DNA from: Gammaproteobacteria bacterium
GTDB lineage: Bacteria; Pseudomonadota; Gammaproteobacteria; Pseudomonadales; JAUIET01
Length of the DNA: 64,000 nucleotides
Assembly (NCBI GenBank): GCA_030431775.1
Contig: JAUIHW010000011.1
Span: 1-64,000 of the forward strand
Reading direction: 5' to 3'
Part shown: positions 60,347 to 64,000 of the stretch, piece after piece
Layout: every line of letters starts with the position of its first letter
How positions within the stretch are numbered: the first letter of the stretch is position 1
Program-made: the position numbers and the translations under genes
The notes under the pieces: generated by a model
Databases searched by the model: none
What the model was told of the DNA's origin: nothing
What the model saw: only the letters and a program-made list of their open reading frames with translations

Positions 60347-62696
60347 ACCTGAATCCGATGTTCGGAATCAAGGGGAGCAGCACTTCACGCTCCACTTCCA
60401 GTTCGATCTGCCCTTGCTCCACTTGCGGTGCGTACTCCAATCCAGCCGCGTTTGCGCGGTTGGTGAGGTTACTCACGTTCAGATAAACCTGCAAATCCCG
60501 CTTGCCCCAGTGCCAGCGCTTAGCGGCAGCAATATCCAATGCAATGTAATTGCGTAATTCTATATTGTTCAACAGTTGCGCGACTGGCAAGGTATCTCCC
60601 AGTGCAACCGATTCCGGCAATTGGGACGCACGCCAGCCACTGTGCCAGGACACGGCCGCGCTGAACTGGTAGTTGTTCCAGGCCCATCGTGATATGGCGT
60701 TGAAAGCGTGGCGTTGTTGCCAGCGCCGCGCAATATCAATGCCATCTATGGTTTCGCGTGCGCGCAGGTAACTGTAGCGTAGTTGAAGCTGCCAGTGTTC
60801 GGAGAAATGTTGGCTGTATTCCAGGTCGATACCCTTACTGGAGGAGGAATCTGCGAGTACTTCAAATCGATCGGGCTCAATCTCGGGCAACAGTACAAAA
60901 GTATTGAATAAATTCTCAAAACGCCTGTTTGGCCGACGATAGTCCTTGCGATACGCTTCAGCCCGAAACCGGCTGAGACCTTGGGACCAGGTGACTCCGG
61001 CCACCCACTGATTGGCGCGTTGCGGTGCGACAAAGCGCTCCACACCATCGATAGCCTGCAGTTCGTGCACGGCCTGAGCCTGGTGGAATTGGCCGACTGT
61101 CGCGTGCCAGGTCCAGGATTTGCTGGGTTGATAACGCATGCTAAGACGCGGTGACCATTGCTGGCGTGCTTTGTCCAGATAATAATTCTGTCGGTCCCAG
61201 CGCAGGCCCGGTTGCAGCCATAAACCCTCTACCAGTTCGAATTCAGCTGCTAAATAGGCTGCTGTTGCCCAGCCTGTCGGTTTTGACTGAATGCTCCAAT
61301 CCGATTGACGCGGTTGGCCGATTACAGGTGCCAACACTCCGCGGTCAATCTCGGCAACACTGAAGTATTCGCTTTGTCCATAGTCGGTGCGCACTCCGAC
61401 TTCCACTTTGTGTGAGTTGAATGCGCGCGCGTAATCTACTGACGCAGTCAGCTTGCGGGTGCGCTGGCGATAACGCAAAAAACCAAGGCTGGCTTCTGGT
61501 TCCTCGCTTAAGCCGTTTTTTTTCTTGTCCTGTGCGGTGAACGCGAGCGTGGTTTTCAAAGTGGTTTGCGGATCAATATCCGCAGTCAACTTAGTCCAAA
61601 AATTGTAATTTCGCACATCCGACGAAACCGCGCGCAGATCGGCAGTGAGGCTGACATCGTCCTGTGAGTACAGTACACCAAAAACCAGATCCGCGTACTC
61701 TGCCCAATCGCCATGTGGCAGCGGAATCTTTACTCGCCCGTATAGGTCCGCATAGTCCGGTTCGCCGAGCTGTGAATTTACCTGCTTCAGGGAGTGTTCC
61801 AGAAGACTTTCTCGCATCGAGAGTTGCCAACTGGCGCTGTCATCTTCCAGCCAATTGCCCTGCATGTTGAGATTGGCGGAAAACAAAGAAAGGTCAATAG
61901 TTGTGCTGGATGTCTCAAAGTCATCATGTGGCTTGATATCAAGCACACCGCTGATGCGTGTGCCATAACGTACCGGAAAACCGCCGGTGTAAAAATCCAC
62001 CGATTCCACCGTATTGTAATCGAGGCTGCTGAATATGCTTTGAAAGTCAGAAAGGTGAAAGGGTTCCAGAAGCTCCACACCATCACTCAGCACCAGCAGC
62101 TCATTTTGCAGGCCGCCGCGGATATGGGGTTTGGCTGACACTCCAACGCTGGAAACACCCGGTAAACGGGTGATGATACGAAATGCATCGCCACCCAGAG
62201 CAGGAGTGTTAGACAAATCGGATTCCGTCAGATGGGTGACACTCACGGTGCGCTTGCCATCGGCAAGGCGATGTCGCGAGCCAGTTACAATAATGGATTC
62301 CAATTCCCGGGACGCTGGCGAGGGTAAACCGCGCTTTGGTACTTGTACTGTGTTGGCCGATTTTCCTTCGGCGGGTGCGATATACCAGGTTCTGGAGCGA
62401 TAGCTCAGAACCAAATCAAATTGGCGCACCAGTTGTTCCAGGTCCCAGATAGACACCTCGTCCAGGGCCTCCAGCTCGACCAACATATTGGCATGCACGA
62501 AGCGGTCACTGTAAACAATATTGTGCCCGCTGGCTCGGAGCTTGTTAACGACGTCGAGTAGCGCAACGCTTTCCGCAGCGAACACCAGTGCGCTGTAGAG
62601 AGCCAGCAGTACTGTCAGTATAGATCGAGTGAATATCACTGATGTGCTCAACAATGTCGGCGATGCATACAGCCTACTATACACAAATGACAGCAT
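60336..62696 (-). CDS. TonB-dependent receptor with N-terminal STN (signalling) domain
   Basis: From the ATG at 62696 the protein has 786 residues; a GTG at 62639 gives a shorter n-region before the signal peptide SILTVLLALYSALVFAAE. An STN domain follows (VALLDVVNKLRASGHNIVYSDRF, about 20-75 of the mature part), then the plug (ESIIVTGSRHRLADGKRTVSV, RIITRLPGVSSVGVSAKPHIRGG, GFPVRYGTRISGVLDI) and the 22-strand barrel ending in IPNIGFRFTF with terminal Phe. It imports a bound ligand across the outer membrane with TonB energy. The STN domain and convergent FecI/FecR pair suggest transmembrane signalling. The ligand is unknown. Confidence 0.88.
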   Translation of the reverse strand: MLSFVYSRLYASPTLLSTSVIFTRSILTVLLALYSALVFAAESVALLDVVNKLRASGHNIVYSDRFVHANMLVELEALDEVSIWDLEQLVRQFDLVLSYRSRTWYIAPAEGKSANTVQVPKRGLPSPASRELESIIVTGSRHRLADGKRTVSVTHLTESDLSNTPALGGDAFRIITRLPGVSSVGVSAKPHIRGGLQNELLVLSDGVELLEPFHLSDFQSIFSSLDYNTVESVDFYTGGFPVRYGTRISGVLDIKPHDDFETSSTTIDLSLFSANLNMQGNWLEDDSASWQLSMRESLLEHSLKQVNSQLGEPDYADLYGRVKIPLPHGDWAEYADLVFGVLYSQDDVSLTADLRAVSSDVRNYNFWTKLTADIDPQTTLKTTLAFTAQDKKKNGLSEEPEASLGFLRYRQRTRKLTASVDYARAFNSHKVEVGVRTDYGQSEYFSVAEIDRGVLAPVIGQPRQSDWSIQSKPTGWATAAYLAAEFELVEGLWLQPGLRWDRQNYYLDKARQQWSPRLSMRYQPSKSWTWHATVGQFHQAQAVHELQAIDGVERFVAPQRANQWVAGVTWSQGLSRFRAEAYRKDYRRPNRRFENLFNTFVLLPEIEPDRFEVLADSSSSKGIDLEYSQHFSEHWQLQLRYSYLRARETIDGIDIARRWQQRHAFNAISRWAWNNYQFSAAVSWHSGWRASQLPESVALGDTLPVAQLLNNIELRNYIALDIAAAKRWHWGKRDLQVYLNVSNLTNRANAAGLEYAPQVEQGQIELEVEREVLLPLIPNIGFRFTF

Positions 62697-62842
62697 TAGA
62701 TGAGAGGCATACTGAAGCAGTTTTCTGTCGAAGAAGGACGACTGGCAGACGACAGATTTTTTTGCAGGCCTTGCTCTGAACATACTGTGCATCTGGCACA
62801 CAAACTGGCTAACACCGCTAATCAAAATGGAGGCTTCCTGCC

Positions 62843-63631
62843 ATGAATTCCAAACTGTTTATACCACTTTCTGTGCTGCTGGCGCCCGTGTCGGCCCTGG
62901 CATTAGAACAATACGATGTATTCGACCCCATAGTAGAGATCAACGCTTCTGATGGTGATGTTGGTTTTCACTTTTTGCTGGGTGGCGAACCTTATCGGAA
63001 TGCCACGATTTTCGACCCTTACCTCCAGCGTGTGCTCATCAGTCGCGCCGCCACCGGCCTGAAAGAACAGGGAATGTCAGAGCTTTTTCTGGAAAGTGCG
63101 GAACCCCCTTGCTGGGCAAACCCGGAGGCTGATGCGGACTCGGTCATCAGTACGGTTGCCGATTTTGTGGAACGCTTTGAAGCGGGTATTTACTTCGCAT
63201 TCGGTCGCAGTATCGACAAGGAGCTTCTGGTGGGTGCTGCCATGTTCACCCATGATCTACCAGCGGCGCCTGTCACCGATGCCGCTCAGGTAGACAGTTC
63301 TAACGGTATTGCTGTGGAAATTCATTGGGAGCCTGGGTCTGACCTGGGGGTTTGTCCCTATGATGATGCCGGCATACCCGACCCTGCTTCCGTCGAGGTG
63401 GTGCGCTGGGAAGTGGCGTTTGAGCCGGACGTTGACGATCTGCCGGAAAGCATAGAGATGGATGCCAAGTATGTTGTGCAGGTGCCGGGCAATGTGAGCA
63501 GTGTCACCGTACCGGCAGAGTTCATCGGCCCGTGGCTGGACGCGGGGGTTACCGAGTTCAAGTACGAAGTGGGTGCCAAGGAGGCCGGCGGCAACCAGAC
63601 TTTCACGGAAAACAGTCTGGAAATTGAGTAG
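62843..63631 (+). CDS. Exported protein of unknown function
   Basis: I do not recognise a family. The 262-residue product starts with a signal peptide (MNSKLFIPLSVLLAPVSALA) and the mature part is acidic, with many Asp/Glu, two separated cysteines in the chain (EPPCWANP and GVCPYDD) and a probable beta-rich fold (VVQVPGNVSSVTVPAEFIGPW). It is divergent from the receptor gene with 146 bases between, and followed 23 bases later by another exported protein, so the two may be cotranscribed. A soluble periplasmic or surface function tied to the receptor is possible but not shown. Confidence 0.75.
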   Translation: MNSKLFIPLSVLLAPVSALALEQYDVFDPIVEINASDGDVGFHFLLGGEPYRNATIFDPYLQRVLISRAATGLKEQGMSELFLESAEPPCWANPEADADSVISTVADFVERFEAGIYFAFGRSIDKELLVGAAMFTHDLPAAPVTDAAQVDSSNGIAVEIHWEPGSDLGVCPYDDAGIPDPASVEVVRWEVAFEPDVDDLPESIEMDAKYVVQVPGNVSSVTVPAEFIGPWLDAGVTEFKYEVGAKEAGGNQTFTENSLEIE

Positions 63632-63654
63632 GTACAGGGCCCGAAGGTGATGTG

Positions 63655-64000
63655 ATGGTGAAGCGCAGGCTGCCAATAATTACTGCAACGGTAACATTAT
63701 TGCTGCTAGCCGCTGCTCACCTTCGGCCTGACAAGCACCATGCCGAGCTGCCGTCAGCCAGAGATTCTGGCCAAACTGCCGGGTATTATCTGAATCACAT
63801 TTCGCCAACATTGTTGGAGCACCGGAATGCTCAGCCACTGGCTGTCGATGGGTTTAATCCTGATCATGCAGCACAGAATGCCACGGCGGGGAGGGATATT
63901 GTCTCCGATAGTGCGCCTGTGGTTCTGACGGCGCTCGATGCCGCAGCGCAATCCGGGACAACGGCCGCGCTGGCGCTCGCACTGCAGCACGATAATTCGG
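63655..64000 (+). CDS. Exported protein, partial at window end
   Basis: The frame is open from the ATG at 63655 (GAAGGTGA upstream) to the window edge, 115 residues. It begins with a short positively charged stretch and a membrane segment (RRLPIITATVTLLLLAAAHL), a signal peptide or anchor, followed by a Ser/His/Asp-rich region without a family match. It is 23 bases after the preceding exported protein and probably in one transcript with it. The function is unknown and the C-terminus lies outside the window. Confidence 0.6.
   Translation, partial: MVKRRLPIITATVTLLLLAAAHLRPDKHHAELPSARDSGQTAGYYLNHISPTLLEHRNAQPLAVDGFNPDHAAQNATAGRDIVSDSAPVVLTALDAAAQSGTTAALALALQHDNS

Overview
This 64 kb window looks like chromosome of a free-living, probably marine gammaproteobacterium. 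The backbone order is the gammaproteobacterial one: rlmE-ftsH-folP-glmM-tpiA-secG-tRNA-Leu, then tRNA-fMet-rimP-nusA-infB, then rbfA-truB-rpsO-pnp. The wax-ester genes resemble those of oil- and lipid-using marine genera such as Marinobacter; a placement in or near Cellvibrionales is a guess. Family names come from motif and length recognition by eye; no database search was run.

Layout. 1-5.2 kb: a ChrR/RpoE (ECF) pair divergent from an FAD oxidoreductase, a DUF1365 protein, a cyclopropane fatty acid synthase and an exported protein, with matching promoters on both sides. 5.3-7.6 kb: a RimB-RimK-aspartoacylase operon. 7.6-14.5 kb: the yhbY / rlmE-ftsH-folP-glmM-tpiA-secG backbone, ending in tRNA-Leu(GAG). 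14.5-20.7 kb: an AT-richer island with a decayed tRNA-Leu integrase, a complete type III CBASS defence operon (nucC-cap6-cap7-cdnC), its divergent capH-capP control pair, a small tyrosine recombinase with palindromic sites, and a truncated ParB gene. 20.7-22.6 kb: a TetR regulator divergent from a Rieske oxygenase. 22.6-28 kb: a strong promoter, a decayed tRNA-fMet half, intact tRNA-fMet, then rimP-nusA-infB.

28-43.8 kb: about 16 kb of accessory genes separate infB from rbfA, which are normally adjacent. They include a fatty acyl-CoA reductase of the two-domain Marinobacter type, a wax ester synthase/DGAT, an acyl-CoA ligase, several short-chain dehydrogenases, an iron alcohol dehydrogenase, a DUF3604 protein and an orphan TIR-like protein. 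Together these suggest fatty alcohol and wax ester metabolism. 43.9-47.8 kb: rbfA-truB-rpsO-pnp. 47.8-56.6 kb: a glyoxalase, a carboxylesterase, a phytanoyl-CoA dioxygenase-like protein, a DUF2779 nuclease, a photolyase-related protein lacking the usual Fe-S cysteines, cardiolipin synthase and a DUF2235 hydrolase. 56.7-64 kb: two glycosyltransferases, a FecI/FecR pair convergent with a TonB-dependent receptor carrying an STN domain, and two exported proteins of unknown function, the last cut by the window end.

The genes work together in three main sets. The ChrR/RpoE promoters tie the membrane-lipid genes at 1-4.5 kb to the distant photolyase gene, as expected of a light and singlet-oxygen response. 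The CBASS island combines an anti-phage nuclease system with a DNA-damage-type repressor/protease switch. The wax locus combines activation, reduction and esterification of fatty acids.
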